In this document: one piece after another, positions 17,763-26,373 of the stretch | How positions within the stretch are numbered: position 1 is the stretch's first letter | Layout of the letters: each line of letters starts with the position of its first letter | From: Phaeodactylibacter sp. | GTDB taxonomy: Bacteria > Bacteroidota > Bacteroidia > Chitinophagales > Saprospiraceae | DNA: 64,000 bases | Reading direction: 5' to 3' | Assembly (NCBI RefSeq): GCF_022763345.1 | Contig: NZ_JALEGS010000037.1 | Span: 1-64,000, forward strand | Notes under the pieces: generated by a model | Told to the model about the DNA's origin: nothing | Database searches by the model: none | What the model saw: only the letters and a program-made list of their open reading frames with translations | Position numbers and translations under genes: made by a program

Positions 17763-20717
17763 TTAACGAATAATCAGGGTGCCGGCAGCGATTTTCTGCC
17801 CATCTGCCCGGACCAGATAAATATAGCTTCCGGCAGGCAGATTATTTCGGTCAAAGGTGCACTGATGCCCTTCCCTGTTGATAGAACGCACAGGCTGCCC
17901 GTATAAGTTCAATAAAGTAAAGGATAATTCATGTTGACCCTGCAGCCCCTCCACTTCGAGGGTAATGTATTCCGTTGCCGGATTGGGGAAAGCCCTTACG
18001 GTGACCCCTGAAGCCCATTCCGGCTCATTTATATCAACCGGGATAATATCCAGCAAACCGGTGGTCGTAGGCGCACCAACCACATGCCTCGTGCGCCCCG
18101 TGAATACCGGGGTATTATAATCGTAAATAACAAGGGCGCTGTTCTCAATTACAGTGCCTGTGGCATTGCCATCGGTTTGTGCCACGCGGTATTCGAAGAA
18201 TGCATAGTCCTGTGGGCTTGTCCCGTCAACCGGTAGCTCCAGGTTCTCAAAAGTGGCCTTAATGACACCATTCTCATAAATATCGTAAGTCGCAGGATGG
18301 CTGCTCGCTCCAAACTCCAGAGTGGAAATGTCCAAACCTTCAGGCAGCGTATCGCGAACGACGACTCTAAGGACACTATCCTGGGTAATATTCCGGAAGA
18401 AAACCCGGTAAGTGAGTGCCATCTGAGCAGAAATCAAAGAATCCTGCCAACCTTTGGGGTGGGCGACCATCGCCACTTCCGGCACATCAGCCAAGACCTC
18501 ATCCACATGAATGGAAACCGCCTGATCCCCATCATTTTCGGGCCATTGGGTAACGTAGCCTACGCTATAGCCCCCTTCTTCATCCGTTCCACAACCCTCT
18601 ACTGCTCGTGTGGGGAAGCTGTTGCCCGGATGGCCATCGACCTGCTCCGCGATGATCCGGTAGGTGGAGCCGTTGGCAGGGAGCAATATCGTAGTATCCT
18701 GTTCCTCATCGAGATCAAACCCATTGGTCAGGAACATCAAATCTTCCTCCACGATGAAGTAGCTTTTTGCAGACACCATTGCTGCATTTCCGGTATTGGA
18801 CAACCGGAAAGTCACTGTCTCATCGCCTTCGCAAAGCCCATCCACCGAAACACTCGCGCCATTCCAGCCCGGATCAGCAGGCGAACAAAGCGTGTCCGGG
18901 AAGATACGTGCGGTAACCAGCCCGGACTGATCCTCTACGATGGAGTCGCAATCCATAAAGGTCTGAATGGTGAAACTGCCCTCTGTATTATAAGGCACAT
19001 TACCCAACTCAAAGGTATAGGTGTCATTCGCGAAAGAAAATGGCAAAGAGGCACTTTGGAAAGAAAGGGCCGGGTCCAGTTCCACTTCTACACTTGCTTC
19101 ACCATCGGTTCCTCCGGTACCCTGATTGGAATAATTAACAGTGTACTCAATATCCGTACAGTTGGATATCCATGGCGTTGAAATATCAACCTCCATCAAC
19201 GGGCAGTCGATGTATTTGGCTTTTAGCGGGAAGTTTACGCCTACGGTATCGTAGATTTGGTTGAAGCCTACGTTGACACCACCGGGGAAACAGCTTTCCC
19301 AATAGTCGTTTCGAGGCAGCGCTTCTACTACGTATGACCCCAGGCCAACCCGCATTTCGAAAACACCAACCTCATTTGTAGTCGCGAAGTACGTTTTTTC
19401 ATCACCTGTGGCCCGCACCAGCCAGCCGGAAAGTCTCGGTTCGCCGGGGTCCAAATCACAGGCCACATCTATATCGTGGAAAACCTGCCCCCGGATCACA
19501 TTGGAGACGATCTGCCCCTGCTCATCGGTTTTCATCAGGCTCAACTGGGGGTCAAATAAAATATCCACACCACTGTAACCCGCTGTTGCATAGCCTCCCG
19601 ATTTAGATTTGACAATATCAAATGTAATATCAGAGGACTCTACATCACCATTGCTTGTATTCCATACAACATCAAGGCTTTGGTCAACTTCCAGGAGCAA
19701 CTGATCGAGGTTGGAGTCATCAACCTCCGTAAAACCAGCTACTACATACCCCTCATCCAGCGCAACTATAGCCTCCCCCACATTGCCATTGCCAAACATG
19801 GAGAATCTAAGGCTATCTGTACTCTCCCCGCCCTGATCATATTTCCAGATAATCAGGTCAGCATCTATAAAACCGGTGATTACAATATTACCGTCATTAT
19901 CAACGAGAATGTCATTTCCTTCATCATTTTGGTCAGAGGCTAATTTGCGCTGCCAGACGATTGCGCCGGCTTCATCCATGCGCAGGGTAACAATATCATC
20001 CCCAAAGGCAGCAGGCGGCTCCACCTCGCTATCCACCTGCCCGGTCACGACATAGCCCCCGTCGATTACCGCAATCGCATTAGCCCGGTCATTCACCCCA
20101 ACGTCCAGAATCCGGTGCCACTCCAGCTCCATATCAGCGCTGATCTTCATGATGACCATATCGTCATCCTTTTCTGCATAATAATCTGCAAAGCCTGCAA
20201 CCAGCAAGCCCCCATCGGGAGCCAGGATCATATCATTAATGCGCAGGTTAGGCACCTCATCTAGTGAAAAGGAGAACGTATCCAGCAAAACGCCGCGCTC
20301 ATCAATTTCCAGCAACATTAAGCCGAACGGCCCCTGCTGAGAGGCGTCAGAAGCTTCAGCGGCCAAGACATAACGGTTCGCTTCAATCTCCACGACGGCC
20401 TTAGCTCTGTCGTAAAAGGCTGTATTGTAAGCGCGTTGCCACACCAAATCGCCATCCACATCGACTTTCAGAGCATAGACATTCACACCCTGATCACCGC
20501 CGGGCTGCCCGAAAGACTGGGTATTACCCACTACAAGGAAACCCCAGTCTGAGGTCGACAGCAGCGCTTCCCCTATATCTTCAGCATTTCCGCCGTAATA
20601 CCGCTCCCAGCCCTGGGCAATGGCGGGGGGAGCACCAATGCAAAAAAAGAACATTACAGACAGCAACAGGGCTGTCCGGTAACGATTCAGTGAAAAGAAG
20701 AAGTTTGAAGTCGTCAT
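17763..20717 (-). CDS. giant T9SS-secreted multidomain surface protein (module B)
   Basis: This 984-residue protein has a signal peptide (TALLLSVMFFFCIGAPPAIAQ). About 400 residues of delta-60/kelch-like propeller repeats follow (recurring G-G-x-x-V-x-G and L-x-W-x-R). Next are a CnaB-like domain (about 410-490), a DUF11-like core (about 500-860) and a T9SS type A sorting domain (RAFPNPATEYITLEV to the end). The core aligns with module A: Y-x-F-x-L-G-[DN]-V then G-S-F-T; C-[NS]-P-x-D; S-Y-x-[VF]-x-E-[DE]-D-L; and [VA]-E-[GA]-C-G-T. I chose the ATG at 20717 because it gives a normal signal peptide and lies after the -7 box at 20748; the frame is open to 20765. It is divergent from the partner at 21069. 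Confidence 0.85.
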   Translation of the reverse strand: MTTSNFFFSLNRYRTALLLSVMFFFCIGAPPAIAQGWERYYGGNAEDIGEALLSTSDWGFLVVGNTQSFGQPGGDQGVNVYALKVDVDGDLVWQRAYNTAFYDRAKAVVEIEANRYVLAAEASDASQQGPFGLMLLEIDERGVLLDTFSFSLDEVPNLRINDMILAPDGGLLVAGFADYYAEKDDDMVIMKISADMELEWHRILDVGVNDRANAIAVIDGGYVVTGQVDSEVEPPAAFGDDIVTLRMDEAGAIVWQRKLASDQNDEGNDILVDNDGNIVITGFIDADLIIWKYDQGGESTDSLRFSMFGNGNVGEAIVALDEGYVVAGFTEVDDSNLDQLLLEVDQSLDVVWNTSNGDVESSDITFDIVKSKSGGYATAGYSGVDILFDPQLSLMKTDEQGQIVSNVIRGQVFHDIDVACDLDPGEPRLSGWLVRATGDEKTYFATTNEVGVFEMRVGLGSYVVEALPRNDYWESCFPGGVNVGFNQIYDTVGVNFPLKAKYIDCPLMEVDISTPWISNCTDIEYTVNYSNQGTGGTDGEASVEVELDPALSFQSASLPFSFANDTYTFELGNVPYNTEGSFTIQTFMDCDSIVEDQSGLVTARIFPDTLCSPADPGWNGASVSVDGLCEGDETVTFRLSNTGNAAMVSAKSYFIVEEDLMFLTNGFDLDEEQDTTILLPANGSTYRIIAEQVDGHPGNSFPTRAVEGCGTDEEGGYSVGYVTQWPENDGDQAVSIHVDEVLADVPEVAMVAHPKGWQDSLISAQMALTYRVFFRNITQDSVLRVVVRDTLPEGLDISTLEFGASSHPATYDIYENGVIKATFENLELPVDGTSPQDYAFFEYRVAQTDGNATGTVIENSALVIYDYNTPVFTGRTRHVVGAPTTTGLLDIIPVDINEPEWASGVTVRAFPNPATEYITLEVEGLQGQHELSFTLLNLYGQPVRSINREGHQCTFDRNNLPAGSYIYLVRADGQKIAAGTLIIR

Positions 20718-20747
20718 TAATGAATTATTTAGGCCGTTTGGTGAAAA

Positions 20748-20755
20748 CAAAGCTA
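20748..20755 (-). promoter_or_regulatory. -7 element close to the module B secreted gene
   Basis: On the minus strand TAGCTTTG matches TAnnTTTG exactly, 30 bp before the ATG at 20717. No TTG lies at the right spacing. It supports 20717 rather than 20765 as the start. Confidence 0.4.
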
Positions 20756-20889
20756 TTTCCTTCAATGCTGTTATAGCGTTTTGCTTCGGGTAGTAACAAA
20801 CCTGGAAGCTTCTTTTTTTTGCAAACGCTTTGAACGTTACTTTGGTGCCGGAAATTCGGCTATGAAGCGCGGCTTGTCTTTTTCACCCG

Positions 20890-20956
20890 TTACAAAAGTG
20901 CTCACATTCTGTAAAGGAATCAAAGACAAAAAAGCGAATTTGTTGAAAAAAAAGCG
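20890..20956 (-). promoter_or_regulatory. conserved promoter region, module B
   Basis: On the minus strand a 36-nt block (20956-20921) ends in GTCTTTG and is followed by 20 nt and CACTTTTGTAA (20900-20890). It is nearly the same as the block at 16662-16697. TTTG-20-CACTTTTG has one mismatch in the -7 box. A start near 20883 would give a leader of about 165 nt. The rest of the 20718-21068 gap holds nothing else I can support. Confidence 0.6.
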
Positions 20957-21068
20957 TACTTTTAAGATCTTAAAAACCACTACTTTTCACACAAGTAACT
21001 AATAAACAAACTAATACACATCAGCAATTCCTAACTTTTTGTTGATCGTTATTAATTTAGCCTATTGT

Positions 21069-22484
21069 ATGACAAACAGCCACTTAGTATTAATCTTGCG
21101 CACCTTATCTAAAAAGGAGGAACGGGAACTCCGAAAATGGCTGAATTCCCCCGCCCACAATCACCGGGAGGACGTGGTCGCGCTGTTTGAATACTTAATG
21201 GCCGGGCAGCACCTGTATGAGGAAAAGTTCTTGGAGAAAGAAAGGGTGTTTTCGCGAATTTTCTCAAATGAGCCCTATGATGATGCTAAGTTAAGGCAAA
21301 GCATGCACTTTCTCCTGAAATCGGTAGAGGAATTTCTCATCTACCAGGAACAACAAAGCGACGAAGTACGGGCACGGATGGCACTGGCCAGCGTATTCCG
21401 CAAACGGAAGCTGGACCGGGCATTCAGAAAAGCCATCAAAGCCGTGGAAGCACAGCAGGAAAAAGCCAATTACAGAAATGAGCAGTTTCTCAGAAATGAA
21501 TACCTGCTTCAGCTGGAGAAATACTCCTTTTACGATGGCAAAAAGCGGACCACGGAGATGAACCTGCAGGAAGTCTCTGATGCGCTCGACCTGACCTTCG
21601 TAGCGGATAAGCTCCGGCAGGGCTGCCTCATGATCGCCCACCAATCGGTTTATAAAGCACAGTACAACATCGGATTGCTGGAATACATCATCGAATATGT
21701 GGACCGCCAAAAGCTGATGCTCCACCACCCCGCTATCGCAGTATATTTCTATGGCTACAAAGCCATCACAGATGAGTCCGGCAAGCAGTACTTCGAAAAC
21801 CTCCGCCAGGAAATCCAAAAGCACCGCACCTCCTTCCCTAAGTCTGAGCTGCGCGACATCTACCTCATGGCGGTCAACTACTGCATCCGGCAGGCAAACA
21901 AGTTCAATGACAGCGAGCTCATCCGGGAAGCTTTCCGGCTTTACCGGCAGGGGCTTGAAAACGAAATCCTCCTGGAAAATGGCGTAGTTTCCCCGTTTAC
22001 CTTCAGAAATGCCGTGGGCGCCGCCCTTCGCCTGAAAGAATACGACTGGGTCGAGCACTTCATACACCAATACAAAAAAGCCCTGCCCCCCGATTACAGG
22101 GAAAGCTTTTTCCTCCACAGCCTGGCCCGCCTCAATTTTGAGAAAGGCGACTATGGGTCGGCTATGCAGCTTCTGGCACAAACAGACTTTGATGACACCC
22201 TCATCAACCTCAATGCCAAGAGCATGCTGCTCAAAATCTACTATGAGCTGGATGAGTACGATGCCCTTGAGTCTTTACTGGAAAGCATGCGTGCCTACCT
22301 CAAAAGGAAGCAGCTTATGGGTGCCTATCGTTCCAATTACCACAATTTCATACGCTTCACCCGCAAACTTGTGCGGATCAACCCCTTCGATGAGCAGGAA
22401 AAAAGTGCGCTGAAATCTGAAATCATTACCGCAAGCCCCCTAACCGAAAAAGACTGGCTCCTGGAGCAGGTCACGGCACTATAA
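21069..22484 (+). CDS. cytosolic helical partner protein, module B
   Basis: This 471-residue protein is a helix-rich solenoid-like paralogue of the 14329-15729 protein, with no signal peptide. Both are cytoplasmic and of equal length. Shared landmarks are the N-terminal NSxL and LSxxE, a tract of the form S/N-L-x-E around residue 160, S-P-F-T-F-R-N near 313, Y-x-W-V near 330, and K-x-Y-[YF]-E-x-x-x-[YF]-D-x-L-E. Alignment fixes ATG 21069, not the TTG at 21039. It is divergent from the module B secreted gene. A scaffold or regulator role is possible but nothing in the sequence proves it. Confidence 0.8.
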   Translation: MTNSHLVLILRTLSKKEERELRKWLNSPAHNHREDVVALFEYLMAGQHLYEEKFLEKERVFSRIFSNEPYDDAKLRQSMHFLLKSVEEFLIYQEQQSDEVRARMALASVFRKRKLDRAFRKAIKAVEAQQEKANYRNEQFLRNEYLLQLEKYSFYDGKKRTTEMNLQEVSDALDLTFVADKLRQGCLMIAHQSVYKAQYNIGLLEYIIEYVDRQKLMLHHPAIAVYFYGYKAITDESGKQYFENLRQEIQKHRTSFPKSELRDIYLMAVNYCIRQANKFNDSELIREAFRLYRQGLENEILLENGVVSPFTFRNAVGAALRLKEYDWVEHFIHQYKKALPPDYRESFFLHSLARLNFEKGDYGSAMQLLAQTDFDDTLINLNAKSMLLKIYYELDEYDALESLLESMRAYLKRKQLMGAYRSNYHNFIRFTRKLVRINPFDEQEKSALKSEIITASPLTEKDWLLEQVTAL

Positions 22485-22502
22485 ACTTAGGTACACATAC
22501 CT

Positions 22503-22510
22503 TAGCTTTG
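22503..22510 (+). promoter_or_regulatory. -7 element of aroB
   Basis: TAGCTTTG matches TAnnTTTG exactly, 22 bp before the aroB ATG. It lies only 18 bp after the stop of the preceding gene. No clear -33 TTG is seen. Confidence 0.5.
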
Positions 22511-22532
22511 CGGTCTAAAATTTTCCATTGTT

Positions 22533-23591
22533 ATGCAGACGCTTGCCCTTGATACTTACCCTATCCATATTGGCCCCGTTGCCGAATCCCTGCCCCTCAC
22601 CCTCGAGCAGCAGCCCTTTAGCCAGCTCTTTGTACTGGCTGATGAAAATACAAGGGAGCACTGCTGGCCACGCATTGCACCTGCCCTTGAGCGATATCAG
22701 CCCATCCTGATTGAAATCCCAAGCGGAGAAGCCCATAAAAATCTACAGACCTGTGAGCGCATCTGGGGGCAGCTCATGGCCCACAAGGCCACACGGGATG
22801 CCCTCCTGCTCAACCTGGGCGGTGGCGTTATTGGCGACATGGGCGGTTTTGCGGCAAGCACCTTCAAGCGGGGCATGCGCTTTTTGCAAATCCCGACGAC
22901 ACTGCTTTCTCAGGTGGACGCTTCCATCGGCGGCAAACTGGGCATAGATTTCAGACAAGTCAAAAACAGTATCGGGCTGTTCCGCAACCCTCAGGCGGTT
23001 CTGGTTGACCCCGCCTTTCTCGACACCCTCTCCGACCGGGAATTACGCAGTGGCTTCGCCGAGGTCATCAAGCACAGCCTCATAGCTGATACTGGACAGT
23101 GGGAAAGCCTGCAACAATTAACAGATCTAAGAAATACGGACTGGGCAAGCATTATCCCGGCCTCTTTGAATATCAAAAAGCAAATCGTGGAAGCCGACCC
23201 CTTCGAAAAGGGCCTGCGCAAAGCCCTCAACTTCGGCCACACGATCGGCCATGCCATCGAAGGGCATGCGCTGGAAACCGACACGCCACTATTGCACGGG
23301 GAGGCTATAGCCATAGGCATGATCTGCGAGGCATTCCTGAGCACACAACAGCAGGGCCTACCGGAAGCCCAGCTCCGGCAGATCACCGATTACCTGACTG
23401 CACGTTATGGCAAGGTTGCCCTTCGGCCAGACGACTACCCGGCTTACCTGCAGCTCATGGGCAACGACAAGAAAAACGAGGGCCAGGCCATCAACTTCAG
23501 CCTGCTGCCGGAAACCGGAAAGGTGGTGGTCAACCAAACAGCAACGGAAGCTCCTATAATCGCCGCCCTGGACTACTACCGCAGCCTGTAA
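22533..23591 (+). CDS. aroB: 3-dehydroquinate synthase
   Basis: This 352-residue enzyme converts DAHP to 3-dehydroquinate in the shikimate pathway, using NAD and a divalent metal in the cytoplasm. Family landmarks are clear: the NAD-binding LGGGVIGDMGGFAAS, then RGMRFLQIPTTLLSQVDASI and GGKLGIDF. The metal ligands are in EVIKHSLI, NFGHTIGHAIEG and LHGEAIAIGM. The length is normal for the family. The gene has its own -7 box and is followed by the PBP1A gene after 155 bp. No anomaly is seen. Confidence 0.97.
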   Translation: MQTLALDTYPIHIGPVAESLPLTLEQQPFSQLFVLADENTREHCWPRIAPALERYQPILIEIPSGEAHKNLQTCERIWGQLMAHKATRDALLLNLGGGVIGDMGGFAASTFKRGMRFLQIPTTLLSQVDASIGGKLGIDFRQVKNSIGLFRNPQAVLVDPAFLDTLSDRELRSGFAEVIKHSLIADTGQWESLQQLTDLRNTDWASIIPASLNIKKQIVEADPFEKGLRKALNFGHTIGHAIEGHALETDTPLLHGEAIAIGMICEAFLSTQQQGLPEAQLRQITDYLTARYGKVALRPDDYPAYLQLMGNDKKNEGQAINFSLLPETGKVVVNQTATEAPIIAALDYYRSL

Positions 23592-23716
23592 TCCTGAATT
23601 TCCCGTCCGCACCACATATGAAGGCAGCCGGTTACTACGTTCAAGTGCAGGAAAAAAGGGCAGGGCGCTTAGCGTAAAGCAAGCGTTTTACTGCCTAACA
23701 ACCCACAAGAATTCAC

Positions 23717-23724
23717 TACTTTTG
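23717..23724 (+). promoter_or_regulatory. -7 element of the PBP1A gene
   Basis: TACTTTTG matches TAnnTTTG exactly and lies 22 bp before the ATG at 23747. A TTTT stretch sits about 29 nt upstream but no proper -33 TTG is seen. Confidence 0.5.
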
Positions 23725-23746
23725 AACCCGGAACTCAAAGCAGACC

Positions 23747-26314
23747 ATGGAACAACAAACCGGATCCAAGCCTAAAGAACAGCAGTACCGCAACATTATG
23801 CGGTGGATGTGGTACCTCGCTGGTGCAGGCCTTTTGGGCGTAGCGCTCACCTTTATCGCCCTCTCTTTTACCGACCTGCCCTCCGTTGAGCAGCTCGAAA
23901 ACCCCAAAAGCGAGGAGGCTTCTCAGGTATTTGGCGCCAATGGGGAAGTCATCGGGCGGTACTATACCGAAAACCGGGTACCCGTCACCTACGATGAGCT
24001 GTCGCCCAACCTGGTCAATGCCCTTATCTCCACGGAAGACGAGCGCTACTATGAGCACAGCGGCATCGACTTTGCAGCATTGGGCCGGATTGCCGTAAAA
24101 ACCGTCCTGCTCGGCCAACGCAGTTCCGGCGGGGGCTCTACCATCACCCAGCAGCTGGCTAAGCTCCTCTTCACGCAACAGGTCTCCAAAAACATCTGGG
24201 AACGCGGGCTCCAAAAACTTAAGGAATGGATCATCGCCGCCCGCCTGGAACGCCGGTATACTAAGGAGGAGATTATTGCGATGTACTTCAATAAGTTCAA
24301 TTTCATTAATGGCGCCTATGGCATCAAAGCGGCTTCGGAAATCTATTTCGACAAAGAGCAGGACGAGCTCAACGTCAACGAAGCAGCCATGTTGGTGGGC
24401 ATGCTGAAGAACCCCTCCCTGTTCGACCCGCTCGACCGCCCCGATACGGTATTGCACCGGCGTATGGTAGTGCTCAAGCAAATGCAAAAAAACAACCTGA
24501 TCGACGAGGCTGCCTACGATACCCTCCGTACCCAACCACTGAACCTAAAATACACCGCCCAAACCCACATTGACGGCATCGCGCCATATTTCCGCATGGA
24601 GCTGGCTAAAGACATCAAAGAACTACTCCGCAGCGAGAACATCAAAAAAGCCGATGGCAGCCATTACAATATCTACCGGGATGGGCTTCGTATTTACACC
24701 ACCATTGACCCCGATATGCAACGCATTGCTGAGCGGATCATGAAAAAGCACATGGCCGAACAACAGAAGCGCTTCTGGGAAACCTGGAGCGTGGTCCGAA
24801 AGGACCCCTGGGAATACACGAGCGGCTCGATACATGAAGTCCCGGTGGAGCGCCGGCAAAAAAAGCTGGAAGACCTAATCCGGGATTCGGACCGTTATCA
24901 GAAAATAAGGTCTAAATACATCAAAGACATCGTTGCTAAACTGCAACAGGAAACAGAACTCATGTTCCATGCAGATGACCGCGAGGTAGAACGCGTAGTC
25001 CTGGAAGCAGAAGAAGGCGGTGTGATCGACGAGCTGGTCGAGCGCAACTACATCAGCACCGGGCTGGCTGCTCAGTACCGGCAGATCATGCGCAGCAAGC
25101 ACTTCAACGCACTTCGTAAGCAATGGCTGGCTATGCAGGAGGAAGTGGACCGCGCCTTCAGCACGGAAACAGAAATGCGGGTCTTCACTTATGAAAATGA
25201 AGAAATGGAAAAGGATACGGTCATGACACCGATCGATTCCATTAAGTACCACCTGATGCACTTGCAGACCGGCATCCTGGCAGTAGACCCCGTAACGGGC
25301 CACATCAAGGTATGGGTAGGCGGTATCAACTACAAGCGGTTCAAGGTAGACCACAACCGGACTTCCAGGCAGGTCGGCTCCACCTTCAAGCCTTTCGTTT
25401 ATGCCACTGCCATTGCCCAGCAAGGGTTCTCGCCCTGTTATCAGGTTTATGATTTGCCACAAACGATTGCGCCCGGGGACGGCAACTTCGGGCTGCTGGA
25501 GCCCTGGACGCCCCGCAACTCTTCTAATTCCTATAGCGGCAGGCTGTTCACACTTAAGGAGGGTCTAAAGCAATCCAAAAACACCATCTCCGCCCACCTG
25601 ATGAAACAACTGGGCGATACGGATCCGGTCCGCGGCCTTGTACACCAAATGGGCATAGACAGCTCAGCCCGCTATTCCAACGGGCGGTACCGCGTACCCA
25701 AGGCGCCTTCCATTTGCCTGGGGGCTACCGACCTAACCAACTTAGAGCTCACCGGAGCCTATACGGCATTTGCCAACAACGGCCTATTCACCAAGCCTTA
25801 CTGCATTCTTCGCATTGAGGATAAGGATGGCAAAAAGCTGTACGAAGGCGTACCCGAAGAAAACGTAGCCATCAACCCCAACGCCAACTACGTCATGGTG
25901 GAAATGCTAAAGTATGCCGCCGGGCTTGGCAGAACCCTTGAGGTGGAAGCAGGCGGAAAAACCGGCACCACCAACGACTATGTGGATGGCTGGTTTATGG
26001 GTATCACGCCCAACCTCGTAGTGGGCACCTGGGTAGGGGGCGAATACCGCTGGATTCGCTTCCGGTCCATACACTATGGGCAGGGCTCAGCTATGGCCAA
26101 GCCCTTCTTCATTAGCTTCATCAAAGAACTGGAAAAAAATGAGGACATCGACTTCGATACCGAAGCCCGGTTCAACCGCCCTTCCGGCGACATCGGCATT
26201 GAGATGAACTGTGACGAATACCAAAACAACCAATTCCCGCTGGAACAAGAGGGAGAAGAGAATTTTGAGGATGAAGGGTTCTCAGATGACATGTTTGGGG
26301 ATGAGGAATTTTAA
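23747..26314 (+). CDS. mrcA: PBP1A-type bifunctional penicillin-binding protein
   Basis: This 855-residue class A PBP polymerises and cross-links peptidoglycan. A membrane anchor lies at about 22-44. The GT51 glycosyltransferase domain has E97-D-E-R-Y-Y-E-H-S-G, then GGSTITQQLAK and RRYTKEEIIAMYFNKFNF. The transpeptidase domain has S545-T-F-K, S-K-N and K738-T-G. Between the two lies a long charged helical insertion (about 340-480), larger than in E. coli-type proteins. The tail is acidic (E/D/F-rich). It probably forms an operon with the HEAT/cyclophilin lipoprotein 59 bp downstream. The gene symbol is by family similarity. Confidence 0.93.
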   Translation: MEQQTGSKPKEQQYRNIMRWMWYLAGAGLLGVALTFIALSFTDLPSVEQLENPKSEEASQVFGANGEVIGRYYTENRVPVTYDELSPNLVNALISTEDERYYEHSGIDFAALGRIAVKTVLLGQRSSGGGSTITQQLAKLLFTQQVSKNIWERGLQKLKEWIIAARLERRYTKEEIIAMYFNKFNFINGAYGIKAASEIYFDKEQDELNVNEAAMLVGMLKNPSLFDPLDRPDTVLHRRMVVLKQMQKNNLIDEAAYDTLRTQPLNLKYTAQTHIDGIAPYFRMELAKDIKELLRSENIKKADGSHYNIYRDGLRIYTTIDPDMQRIAERIMKKHMAEQQKRFWETWSVVRKDPWEYTSGSIHEVPVERRQKKLEDLIRDSDRYQKIRSKYIKDIVAKLQQETELMFHADDREVERVVLEAEEGGVIDELVERNYISTGLAAQYRQIMRSKHFNALRKQWLAMQEEVDRAFSTETEMRVFTYENEEMEKDTVMTPIDSIKYHLMHLQTGILAVDPVTGHIKVWVGGINYKRFKVDHNRTSRQVGSTFKPFVYATAIAQQGFSPCYQVYDLPQTIAPGDGNFGLLEPWTPRNSSNSYSGRLFTLKEGLKQSKNTISAHLMKQLGDTDPVRGLVHQMGIDSSARYSNGRYRVPKAPSICLGATDLTNLELTGAYTAFANNGLFTKPYCILRIEDKDGKKLYEGVPEENVAINPNANYVMVEMLKYAAGLGRTLEVEAGGKTGTTNDYVDGWFMGITPNLVVGTWVGGEYRWIRFRSIHYGQGSAMAKPFFISFIKELEKNEDIDFDTEARFNRPSGDIGIEMNCDEYQNNQFPLEQEGEENFEDEGFSDDMFGDEEF

Positions 26315-26373
26315 GCCTCTCCCACCTGACAAACAGCGTTTTTTAAACGAAAACCGACTAGAGCAAGACTGCC

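Noticed and set aside
18297..19181. 294-codon plus-strand frame inside the module B secreted gene
   Set aside because: Antisense to the DUF11-like core that is conserved with module A; composition is not protein-like.
21291..22181. 296-codon minus-strand frame opposite the module B partner gene
   Set aside because: Antisense to a gene with a clear paralogue; the paralogue's opposite strand does not keep this frame open.
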